Shown in pieces: positions 38,101-50,100 of a stretch of 64,000 nucleotides of DNA. The notes under the pieces were generated by a model. That model did not search any database. It had not been told where the DNA came from and saw only the letters and a list, made by a program, of their open reading frames with translations. Origin of the DNA: Actinomycetota bacterium (GTDB lineage Bacteria > Actinomycetota > Actinomycetes > Propionibacteriales > Propionibacteriaceae). The DNA is taken from positions 1 through 64,000 of the forward strand of contig JAIUOS010000020.1 in assembly GCA_020161755.1 (NCBI GenBank). The letters run 5' to 3'. Numbering within the stretch: position 1 is the stretch's first letter; every line of letters begins with the position of its first letter. Made by a program: the position numbers and the translations under genes.

Positions 38101-41100
38101 GCCCGGCCGCCGTCGCACTGACGGTCGCGTCGTCGAGGACGTCGGACAGGTCATCGGTCGCCTTCACGCCGGACACCACACCGACAGAGGTGTTCGTCGC
38201 GGTCAGCGTGTAGGTGATCACATCACCCGGCTTCACCACCGCCGGCGCATCCGACGACTTGGCCAGCGTCCACGCACCGGTATGGGTCGTCGTGCTGCAC
38301 ACGTCACACTCGCCACCGACCGAGGTCGGGGCGACCACGTTCTTCAGCGTCACACCGATCGCGTTCGCGTTCACCGTGACCGAGTAGTCCAGCGTGACCT
38401 TCGCACCAGCAGCCACGTCCGGGACCAGCCAGGTCAACGTCGTGCCGTCCACCGACGCGCCCGCCGGCAGCGCGCCCAGGGTCGCGTCGTCCAGGACATC
38501 GGACAGGTCGTCGGACACGGTCGCACCAGTCAGCGTGGCCGGGCCCGTGTTCGTCACGGTCAGCGTGTAGCCCACGACCGCGCCCGGTGCCACCGTCGTG
38601 CCGTCAGCGTTGCTCGTCTTGGCCAGCCTCCAGGACGGGGTGGTCGAGGTCGTCGAGCAGTCCAGGCAGGTGCCGCCGTTGCTGTTCGGCGCGGCCACGT
38701 TGGTGAGCGTCGCGCCGAGCTCGTCCACGGTCGCGGTGTAGCTGACCGTCGCCGTGCCGCCGACAGCCACGTCCGGCACCGACCACGTCAGCGCATCGCC
38801 CGAGCGGGTGAGGCCAGCCGGCAGGTTACCGAGGGTGGCGTCGTCCACGAGGTCGGACAGGTCGTCGGACACCTCGGCACCGGTCAGCGCGACCGGCCCG
38901 ATGTTCACCACGGTCAGCGTGTAGGTGACGGTGTCACCCGGGTTCACGACCGAGCCGTCCGCCGGATCCGAGGTCTTCGCCAGCGTCCAGGACGGCGTGT
39001 AGGAGGTGGTCGAGCACACCGTGCAGGCGCCGCCGGTGCCGACCGGGGCGACCGTGTTGGTGAGTGTCGCGCCGTCGGCGGTCACCGTCGCGGTGTAGGT
39101 CACGGTCGCGTGCTCACCGGCGTTGAGGGTCGGGATGACCCAGGTCAGCGTCGAGCCGTCCAGGCTGAGGCCGGCCGCCGTCGCCTTGACCGTCGCGTCA
39201 TCGAGGACGTCGGACAGGTCGTCGGTCGCCGAAACCCCGGACACGACACCGTCGGAGGTGTTCGTCGCGGTCAGGGTGTAAGTGATCACATCACCCGGCT
39301 TCACCACCGCCGGCGCATCCGAGGACTTCGAGAGAGTCCAGGCACCCGTGTGGGTCGTCGTGCTGCACACGTCACACTCGCCACCCACCGAGGTCGGCGC
39401 GGCCGTGTTCTTCAACGTCGCACCCGTGGCGCCGGCGTTCACCGTCACCGCGTAATCGAGCGTCACCGTCGCGCCCGCAGCCACGTCGGGCACCAGCCAG
39501 GTCAGCGTGGTGCCGTCCACCGACGCACCGGCGGGCAGGGTGCCCAGGGTCGCATCGTCCAGCACATCGGACAGGTCGTCGGAGACCGTCGCACCGGTCA
39601 GCGTCGCCGGACCCGTGTTGGTGACGGTCAGCGTGTAACCGACGACCGCCCCCGGGGCCACCGTCGTGCCATTGGCGTTGCTCGTCTTGGCCAGCGTCCA
39701 CGACGGGGTCGTCGAGGTCGTCGAGCAGTCGAGGCAGGTGCCGCCGTTGCTGTTCGGGGAGGCCACGTTCGTCAGCGTCGCACCGAGCTCGTCCACGGTC
39801 GCGGTGTAGCTGATCGTCGCCGTGCCGCCCACAGCAACGTCCGGCACCGACCACGTCAGCGCATCGCCCGAACGGGTCAGTCCTGCCGGCAGGTTACCGA
39901 GGGTGGCGTCGTCGATCAGATCCGACAGGTCGTCGGACACCGTGACACCGGTCAGCGCGATCGGCCCGGTGTTCACCACGGTGAGCGTGTAGGTGACGGT
40001 GTCGCCCGGGTTCACCACCGAGCCGTCCGCCGGATCCGAGGTCTTCGCCAGCGTCCACGACGGGGTGTAGGAGGTGGTCGAGCAGGTCGTGCACGAGCCC
40101 CCGGTACCGACCGGGGTCACCGTGTTCGTCAGCGTCGAACCGTCAGCGGTCACCGTCGCGGTGTAGCTGACCGTCGCGTGCTCGCCGGCGTTCAGGGTGG
40201 GGATCACCCAGGTCAGGGTGTCGCCCGCCAGGCTGAGCCCGGCCGCCGTCGCCGTGACCGTCGCGTCGTCCAGGACGTCGGACAGGTCGTCGGTCGCCGC
40301 GACCCCGGAGACGACACCGTCGGAGGTGTTCGTCGCGGTCAGGGTGTAAGTGATCACGTCACCCGGCTTCACGACCGCCGGAGCATCCGAGGACTTCGAC
40401 AAGGTCCACGCACCCGTGTGGGTAGTCGTGCTGCACGCTGACGCCGAGGCGCACTCGCCGCCGACCGAGGTCGGGGTCGCCGTGTTCTTCAGCGTCACAC
40501 CATTCGCGTTGGCGTTGACGGTGACCGAGTAGTCCAGCGTCACTGAGCTGCCGGCCGCGACGTCGTGGACCGTCCACGTGAGCGTGGTGCCATCGACGGA
40601 CGCGACGCCGGGCAGGGTGCCCAGGGTCGCATCGTCCAGGACATCGGACAAGTCATCGGACACGGTCGCGCCGTGCAGCGTCGCCGGTCCGGTGTTCGTC
40701 ACGGTCAGCGAGTAACGCACGACCGCGCCCGGCGCCACCGTCGTGCCGTCAGCGTCGCTGGTCTTCGCCAGGGTCCACGACGGGGTGGTCGAGGTGGTCG
40801 AGCAGTCCAGGCAGGTGCCGCCGTTGCTGGCCGGTGCCGCCACGTTCGTCAGCGTCGCACCCAGCTCGTCCACGGTCGCGGTGTAACTGACCGTCGCCGT
40901 CCCGCCCACAGCAACGTCGGGCACCGACCAGGTCAGAGTGCCGCCCGAACGGGAGATCCCCGAAGGCAGGGTGGCCAGGGTGGCGTCATCGATCAGATCC
41001 GAGACGTCGTCGGACACCGTGGCACCGGCCAGCGTGACCGGCCCGGTGTTGACCACGGTGAGCGTGTAGGCGACGGTGTCGCCCGGGTTCACGACCGAGC

Positions 41101-44100
41101 CGTCGGCCGGATCCGAGGTCTTCGCCAGCGTCCAGGACGGCGTGTACGAGGTCGTCGAGCACACCGTGCAGGCGCCGCCGCTACCGACCGGGGTCACCGT
41201 GTTGGTGAGTGTCGCGCCGTCGGCGGTCACCGTCGCGGTGTACGACACGGACGCGTGCTCGCCGGCGTTCAGGGTGGGGATCACCCAGGTCAGGGTGGAG
41301 CCGTCCAGGCTCAGCCCGGCCGCGGTCGCCGTCACGGTCGCGTCGTCCAGCACGTCGGACAGGTCGTCGGTCGCGGAAACCCCGGACACCACGCCGTCGG
41401 AGGTGTTCGTCGCGGTCAGGGTGTAGGTGATCACGTCACCCGGCTTCACGACCGCCGGAGCATCCGAGCTCTTCGAGAGAGTCCAGGCACCGGTGTGGGT
41501 AGTCGTGCTGCACGCGGACGCCGAGGCGCACTCGCCGCCGACTGAGGTCGGGGCAGCTGTGTTGCGCAGCGTCACGCCGGTCGCGTTCGCGTTGACCGTG
41601 ACCGAGTAGCCCAGGGACACCGAGGCGCCCGCCGCCACATCCGGGACCGTCCACGTGAGCGTGGCGCCGTCCACGGTCGCACCCGCCGGCAGGGTGCCGA
41701 GCCTGGCGTCGTCGAGGACGTCAGTCAGGTCATCGGAAACGGTCGCGCCGTGCAGGGTGGCCGGACCGGTGTTGGTGACGGTCAGGGTGTAGCCCACGAC
41801 TGCGCCCGGAGCCACCGTCGTGCCGTCGGCGTTGCTCGTCTTGGCCAGCGTCCAGGCGGGGGTGGTCGAGGTGGTCGAGCAGTCCAGGCAGGTGCCGCCG
41901 TTGCTGTCCGGGGACGCCACGTTGGTCAGGGTCGCACCGAGCTCGTCCACGGTCGCGGTGTAGCTGACCGTCGCCGTGCCGCCGGCAGCCACGTCCGGCA
42001 CCGACCACGTCAGGGTGCCACCCGACCGGGTCAGTCCGGCCGGCAGGCTGCCCAGGGTGGCGTCATCGATCAGGTCCGAGACGTCGTCGGACACCGTGGC
42101 ACCGGTCAGTGTGACCGGACCGGTGTTCACCACGGTCAGCGTGTAGGTGACCACATCACCCGGGTTCACGACCGAACCGTCGACCGGATCCGAGGTCTTC
42201 GCCAAGGTCCAGGACGGCGTGTACGACGTGGTTGAGCACACCGTGCACGAGCCGCCGGTACCCACCGGGGCGACCGTGTTCGTCAACGTGGCACCGTCGG
42301 CGGTCACGGTTGCGGTGTACGACACGGACGCGTGCTCGCCGGCGTTCAGGGTGGGGATCACCCAGGTCAGGGTCGAACCGTCCAGGCTCAGGCCGGCCGC
42401 GGTCGCCGACACGCTCGCGTCGTCCAGCACGTCGGACAGGTCGTCGGTCGCGGAGACTCCGGACACGACACCGTCGGAGGTGTTCGTCGCGGTCAGCGTG
42501 TAGGTGATCACGTCACCCGGCTTCACGACCGCCGGAGCATCCGAGGACTTCGACAAGGTCCACGCACCGGTGTGGGTAGTCGTGCTGCACGCTGACGCCG
42601 AGGCGCACTCGCCGCCGACCGACGTCGGAGAGGCCACGTTCTTCAGCGTCACACCAGTCGCGTTCGCGTTGACCGTCACCGAGTAGCCCAGCGTCACCGT
42701 CGCGCCCGCGGCCACGTCGGGCACCAGCCAGGTCAGCGTGGTGCCATCGACGGTCGCACCCGCCGGCAGGGTGCCGAGCGTGGCGTCGTCCAGGACGTCC
42801 GTGAGGTCATCCGAAACGGTCGCGCCGTGCAGCGTCGCCGGACCGGTGTTGGTGACGGTCAGCGTGTAGCCCACGACTGCGCCCGGAGCCACCGTCGCGC
42901 CGTCGGCGTCGCTCGACTTGGCCAGGGTCCACGACGGGGTGGTCGAGGTGGTGGTGCAGTCGGTCGGGCAGCTGCCGCCGTTGGTGGACGCCGACGCCTT
43001 GTTGGTCAGGGAAACCCCCAAGGCGTCGACGCCCACCGTGACCGGGTACGAGACGTGCACAGTCTCGCCCGCCGGTACTGTCGGCACCCGCCAGGTGAGC
43101 TCTCGCCCGCGGACCGACAGGTCTGAGGTCAGGTCGCCGAGGGTCGCGTCGTCGAGCACGTCCGACAGGTCGTCGGACACGACGGCGTCGACCAGGGCAA
43201 CCGGGCCGGTGTTCGTCACAGTCAAGGTGTAGGTGATGATCCCGCCGGGGTTCACCACCGAGCCGTCCGCCGGATCGCTGGTCTTGGCCAGCGTCCAGGA
43301 CGGCGTGTACGAGGTGGTCGAGCACACCGTGCACGAGCCGCCGGTACCCACCGGGGCCACGGTGTTCGTCAGCGTCGCACCGTCGCCGGTCACCGTCGCG
43401 GTGTAGGTCACGGACGCGTGTTCGCCGGCAGCCAGCGTCGGGATCGCCCAGGTCAGGGTGTCGCCCGCCAGGCTCAGCCCGGCCGCAGTCGCCGACACCG
43501 TCGCGTCGTCCAGCACGTCGGACAGGTCGTCGGTCGCAGAAACACCCGACACCACACCGTCGGACGTGTTCGTCGCGGTCAGCGTGTAAGTGATCACATC
43601 ACCCGGCTTCACCACCGCCGCAGCATCCGAGGACTTCGACAGCGTCCAGGCCGGGGTGAACGTCGTCGTCGCACAGGCGGACGCCGCCGCGCACTCGCCA
43701 CCGACCGAGGTCGGGGCGGCCACGTTCGTCAGCGTGACACCGGTCGCGTTGGCGTTGACCGTGACCGAGTAGTCCAGCGTCGCAGTCACACCAGGAGCCA
43801 CGTCGGGAACCAGCCAGGTCAGGGTCGAGCCATCCACGGACGAGCCCGTCGGCAGCGTGCCCAGCGTCGCATCGTCCAGCACATCGGACAGGTCATCGGA
43901 CACCGCCGCGCCGTGCAGCGTCGCCGGACCCGTGTTCGTCACCGTCAGCGTGTAGCCCACGACCGCACCCGGCGCCACCGTCACACCATCGGCGTCGCTG
44001 GACTTCGCCAGCGTCCACGACGGGGTCGTCGAGGTCGTCGAGCAGTCCAGGCAGGTGCCGCCGTTGCTGTTCGGGGAGGCCACGTTCGTCAGCGTCGCAC

Positions 44101-47100
44101 CCAGCTCGTCCACGGTCGCGGTGTAACTGACCGTCGCGGTCCCGCCCACGGCCACGTCCGGCACCGACCACGTCAGCGCATCGCCCGACCGGGTCAGGCC
44201 AGCCGGCAGGCTGCCCAGCGTCGCGTCGTCGACCAGATCCGAGACGTCGTCGGACACCGTGGCACCGGCCAGCGCGACCGGCCCGGTGTTCGTAACCGTG
44301 AGCGTGTAGGTGACGGTGTCACCCGGGTTCACGACCGAACCGTCCGCCGGATCCGAGGTCTTCGCCAGGGTCCAGGACGGGGAGTACGTCGTGGTCGAGC
44401 ACACGATGCAGGACCCGCCCACGCCCTTGGGCGTGACGGTGTTGGCCAGCGTCGCACCGTCCGCGGTCACCGTCGCGGTGTAGGTCACGGACGCGTGTTC
44501 GCCGGCAGCCAGCGTGGGGATGGCCCAGATCAGGGTCGCGTCGTCCAGGCTGAGCCCGGCCGCGGTCGCGGTCACCGTGGCGTCGTCCACGACATCGGTC
44601 AGGTCGTCGACAGCCGTCGCCCCCGACACCACACCGTCGGACGTGTTCGTCGCCGTCAGCGTGTAGGTGATCACGTCACCCGGCTTCACCACCGCCGGCG
44701 CATCCGAGGACTTCGACAGGGTCCAGGCGCCGGTGTAGGCCGTCGTGCTGCACACGTCGTCGCACTCGCCGCCGGCGGTCGTCGGAGTGGCCACGTTGTG
44801 CAGCGTCACGCCACTGGCGTCGGCCTTCACGGTGACCGCGTAGTCCAGCGTCACCGACGCACCGGGAGCCACGTCGGGCACCAGCCAGGTCAGGGTGGTG
44901 CCGCTCACGCTCGCACCCGCGGGCAGCGTGCCCAGGGTCGCGTCGTCCAGCACAGCGGACAGGTCGTCGGAGACCGCCGCGCCGTGCAGCGTCACCGGAC
45001 CGGTGTTCGTCACGGTCAGCGTGTAGCCGACCACGTCGCCCGGAGCCACCGTCGCGCCCTCGGCCACGGAGCTGGCCTTCGCCAACGTCCAGGACGGGGT
45101 CGTGGACGTGGTCGAGCAGTCCAGGCAGGTGCCGCCGTTGCTCGTCGGCGCCGCCACGTTCGTCAGCGTCGCGCCCCCCGAGTTAGCGTCCACAGTCGCG
45201 GCGTAGCTCACCGACACCGAGCCGCCGACCGGCACCGTGGGCAGCGACCACGTCAGGGTGTTGCCCGAACGGGAGAGCCCGGACGGCAGCGTCCCCAGCG
45301 TGGCGTCATCCACCAGGTCGGACACGTCATCGGACGCCACCGCGCCGGTCAGCGCGACCGAACCGGTGTTCACCACGGTCAAGGTGTAGTTCACCGAAGT
45401 ACCCGGCGCCACGACCGAGCCGTCGACCGGATCGGACGTCTTCGCCAGCGTCCACGACGGGGTGTACGAGGTGGTCGAGCACACCGTGCACGAACCGCCC
45501 GCACCGACCGGGGTCACTGTGTTGGTGAGCGTCGCACCGTCCGCGGTCACGACCGCGGTGTAGCTGACCGTAGCCTCCGCACCGGGCGCGAGCGTCGGGA
45601 TGTTCCAGGTGAGCACGTTGCCCGCGCGGCTGAGCTGGGGCGAGGTGACGCTCACCGTGGCGTCGTCGGCGACCCCGGACAGGTCGTCGGTCGCCTGCGC
45701 CCCGGACACCACCGCGGACGAGGCGTTGGTCGCGGTCAGCGTGTAGGTGATCACGTCGCCCGGCTTCACCACCGCGGGAGCGTTCGACGACTTCTGCAGC
45801 GTCCACGCGCCGGTGTGGGCGGTGGTCGAGCAGTCGTCCGCGCAGGTGCCGCCGACGGTGGTCGGGGTGGCGGCGTTGCGCAGCGTGGCGCCGGTCGCGG
45901 ACGTCTTGACGACGGCCGCGTAGGTCACCGAGGCGGTGGTGCCGGGCGCGACGTCCGGCACGGCCCAGGTGAGCGTGTCACCGGTGCGGGTCAGCCCGGC
46001 CGGCAGCGCCTGGAGGTCGGCGGAGGCCACCAGCCCGGACACGTCGTCGCTCACCGACGCGGACGACAGGGTCGCCGGGCCGGTGTTGGTCACGGTCAGG
46101 GTGTAGCTGATGGTCGAGCCGGGCCCGACGGTCGCGCCGTCGGCCGGGTCGGAGGTCTTGGCCAGCGTCCACGACGGGGTGGACGAGCTGGTCGTGCAGA
46201 CGTCGCAACGCCCGCCGCTGGTCACCGGCGACGCGGTGTTCGTGAGCGTGTCACCGGTCGAGCCGGCCGCGACGACGACGGTGTAGCCGACCGAGACGTG
46301 GCCGCCGACCGGCACGTCCGGGACCGCCCAGACCAGCGTGGCGCCGCTGCGGGTCAGGCCCTGGCCCAGGTCGGAGACGGTCGCGTCGTCCAGCACCTCG
46401 GACAGGTCGTCGGACACCAGGGCGCCCGACAAGGCCACCGGGCCGGTGTTGGTGACGGTCAGCGTGTAGTGGATCGCCTGGCCGGGCACCACCTGCGCGC
46501 CGGCGTCGGACGCCTTCGCGAGCGTCCACGCACCGGTGGACTGGGTGGTCGCACAGCCGCCCACGCAGGAGCCGCCGGCCCCGACCGGGCTGACGGAGTT
46601 GACCACGGTGACGCCGTCGGCGCCGGCCTTCACGGTCGCGGTGTAGGTGACCTCGGCGTGCTCGCTCTTCGCCAGCGTCGGGATCGTCCAGGTGAGGATG
46701 TCGCCGGTCCGGCTCAGCTGGCCGGAGGTGAACGTCACGTCGGCGTAGGGCAGCACCTTCGACAGGTCGTCGAGGGCGAGCGCGCCGCGGATCTGCGCGT
46801 CCGAGGTGTTGGTCGCGGTCAGCGTGTAGGTGATCACGTCACCCGGCTTCACCACGGCGCCGGACGCCGGGCTCGAGGTCTTCGCCAGCGTCCAGCTCGG
46901 CGTGTACGCGGTCGTCGAACAGCCGGACGCGGTCGCGCACCGCCCGCCGACGCTGTCGGGAGCGGCGGTGTTGGTCAGCGTCGCCCCGACGGCGGTGGCC
47001 TTCACGGTCACCCGGTAGGTCAGCGAGGTGCTGGCGCCCGGGGCCACGTCCGGCACCGCCCAGGTCAGGACGTCACCGGTGACGGTCGCGCCGGCCGGGA

Positions 47101-50100
47101 CGGTGCCCAGGTCGGCGTCGTCGAGCACGGCGGCCAGGTCGTCGCGCACGGACGCGCCCGACAGGGTCGCCGGGCCGGTGTTGGTGACGGTCAGCGTGTA
47201 GTCGACGGTGTCGCCGGGCGTCACGGTGTCGCCCGGGCCGACGCTGCTGGACTTCGCCAGCGTCCACGACGGCGTGTACTGGGTGGTGGTGCAGGAGGTC
47301 CCGCACGAGCCGCCCGCCGAGGCCGCGGACGCGGTGTTGGTCAGGGTCGCGCCGAGCGAGTCCGCCTTCACGGTGGCCGCGTAGGTGATCGAGGCCGTGC
47401 CGCCGACCGCCACGTCGGGCACCGCCCACGTGAGCGTGTTGCCGCTGCGGGTCAGCCCGGCCGGCAGGGTGCCGAGCGTGGCGTCGTCCACCAGGCCGGA
47501 CACGTCGTCGCGGACGCTGGCGCCGGTGAGGGCGACCGGTCCGGTGTTGGTGACGGTCAGCGTGTAGTGCACGACCTGTCCGGGGGTGACCACGGTGCCG
47601 GCGTCGGTGCTCTTGGCCAGCGACCACTGCGCGGTGTACGCGGTGGTCGAGCAGCCCGCGCCACAGGTGCCGCCCTGCCCGTGCGGGGCCACGGTGTTGG
47701 TGAGGACCGCGCCCGTCGCGCGCACCTTCGCGGTGTAGGTGACGGTGCGGGTCTGGCCGGGCGCCAGGGTCGGGATCGTCCAGGTGAGCGTGGTGCCGGT
47801 GCGGCTGAGCTCGGTGCCGGTGGTCGTCACGTCGGCCGCGGCCAGCACGCTGGTCAGGTCGTCGGTGGCGGTGGCGCCGGTGACCGGCACGCCGGAGGTG
47901 TTGGTCGCGGTCAGCGTGTAGGTGATGGTGTCACCGGCGGTGACCGTGCTGCCGGAGGCGGGATCGGACGCCTTGGCCTGCGTCCAGGCCGGCGTGGCGG
48001 ACGTGGTGGTGCAGGACGTCGGGCAGCGGCCGCCGTCGCCGACCGGCGTGGCCGTGTTGCGCAGGGTGGCGCCGTCCTTGACGACGGTCACCTGGTAGCT
48101 CAGGGACGCGGACGCCCCGGGCGCGACCGTCGGGACCGGCCAGGTGAGCCGGTCAGCCGCGAGCGTCGTCCCGGACGGGAGCGCGACCAGCGTGGCGTCG
48201 TCGAGCACGTCGGACAGGTCGTCGGTCAGGGACGCGCCGGTCAGCGGGGCCGGGCCGGTGTTGGTGACCGTGAGCGTGTACGTGATCACGTCGCCGGGGT
48301 GCACGACGGCACCCGCGTCGCTGGTCTTGGCCAGGTCCCAGCTCGGCGTCCAGGACGTCGTGCCGCAGGTCGTGCAGGTACCGCCCGGCGAGGTCGGGGC
48401 CGCGGTGTTGGTCAGCGTGGCGCCGTGGGCGCCTCCCTTCACGGTGGCGGTGTAGGTGACGGTGGCGGTGGCGCCGGCGGCCACGTCCGGTACCGCCCAG
48501 GTGAGCGTGTTGCCGCTGCGGGTCAGGCCGGACGGCAGGGTGCCCAGCGTGGCGTCGTCCACCAGGCCGGAGACGTCGTCGGTGGCGGTGGCGCCGGTCA
48601 GGGTCGCCGGGCCGGTGTTGGTGACGGTGAGGGTGTAGCTGACCACATCGCCGGTCTTCACGACCGTGCCCGAGGCGGGGGTGGAGGTCTTGGCGAGCGT
48701 CCACTTCGGCGTGGTGTGGGTGGTGCTGCAGGTGGTGCAGGCGCCGCCCGAGCCGCCCGGCACGACGGTATTGGTCAGGGTCGCGCCCTCCGCGCCGGCC
48801 TTCACGGTTGCGGAGTACGTGACGGTCTTCGTCTCCCCCGGCGCCATGGCCGGGATCGACCAGGTCAGGGTGTTGCCGGACAGCGACAGCTGCGGCGAGG
48901 TCGCGGTGACGTCGGCGTTGGCCAGCACCGAGGTGAGGCCGTCGGTCGCGGTCGCACCGGCGACGGTGGCCTGCGAGGAGTTGTGGGCGGTCAGCGTCCA
49001 GGTGATCACGTCACCGGGCTTCACCACGCCGGACGCGGGGCTGCTGGACTTCGCCAGCGTCCACTGGCCGGTGTACTGGGTGGTGCTGCACCGGGCGCCG
49101 CAGATGCCGCCGGTGCTGGCCGGGGACGCGACGTTGCGCAGCCGGACGCCGAGGGCGCCGGCCTTGACGGTGCCGCTGTAGGTCAGGGTCGTCGAGGCGC
49201 CGGCGGCCACGTCCGGCACCGACCAGGTCAGCGTGTTGCCGGTCACCGAGGCGCCCGCGGGCAGGGCGTCGAGAACGGCGTCGTCCAGCACGTCGGTCAG
49301 GTCGTCGGTGACGAGCGCGCCGTGGAGGATGGTCCCGCCGGTGTTCTGCACGGTCAGGCGCCAGCTCACGGTGTCGCCCGGCTGCACGGAGGAGCCGTCA
49401 CCGGGCGTGCTGTCCTTGGTCAGCGTCCAGCCGTCGGTGTGGGCGGTCGTGGTGCAGGTGAGCGCGCAGTACCCACCCGCGCCGACCGGGGTGGCCACGT
49501 TGGTGATGGTCGCGCCGCTGGCACCGGCGCGCACCGTCGCCTGGTAGCTGATGGACGCGATCCCGCCGACGGGGACCGTCGGCAGCGCCCAGGTGAGGGT
49601 GTTGCCGCTTCGGCTGAGCCCGGCCGGCAGGGCGCCGAGGTCGGCGTCGTCCAGCACGTTCGAGAGGTCGTCGGTGACGCTGGCGCCGGTGACCGGCACG
49701 GGGCCCTCGTTCACCACAGTGAGCGTGTAGGTGAGGATGTCGCCGGGCTCCACGACCGCGCCGGAGGCCGGGGTGGAGGTCTTGTTCAGGCTCCACTTGG
49801 CGGTGGCGGAGTTGGTGGTGCACCCCACGCAGGTGCCTCCGGCGCCGTTGGCGGTGACCGAGTTGGTCACCGTGACGCCGGTGGTCTTCACGGTCGCGGT
49901 GTAGGTGACGCTGGCGTGCTCGCCCGGCTGGAGCGTCGGGATCGTCCAGGTGAGCGTGGTGCCCGACAGGCCCAGCTGCGGGGACGTGAACGCGACGTCG
50001 GCGTTGGCCAGCACGCTGGCCAGGTTGTCGGTGCCGGTGGCGCCGGCGACCACGCCGGGGCCGGTGTTGGTGGCGGTCAGCGTGTAGGTGATCGTGTCGC

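Noticed and set aside
37143-46835. Possible CRISPR or insertion-sequence repeats from the ~1.07-kb period.
   Set aside because: The period is entirely coding, a multiple of three, and corresponds to protein domains.
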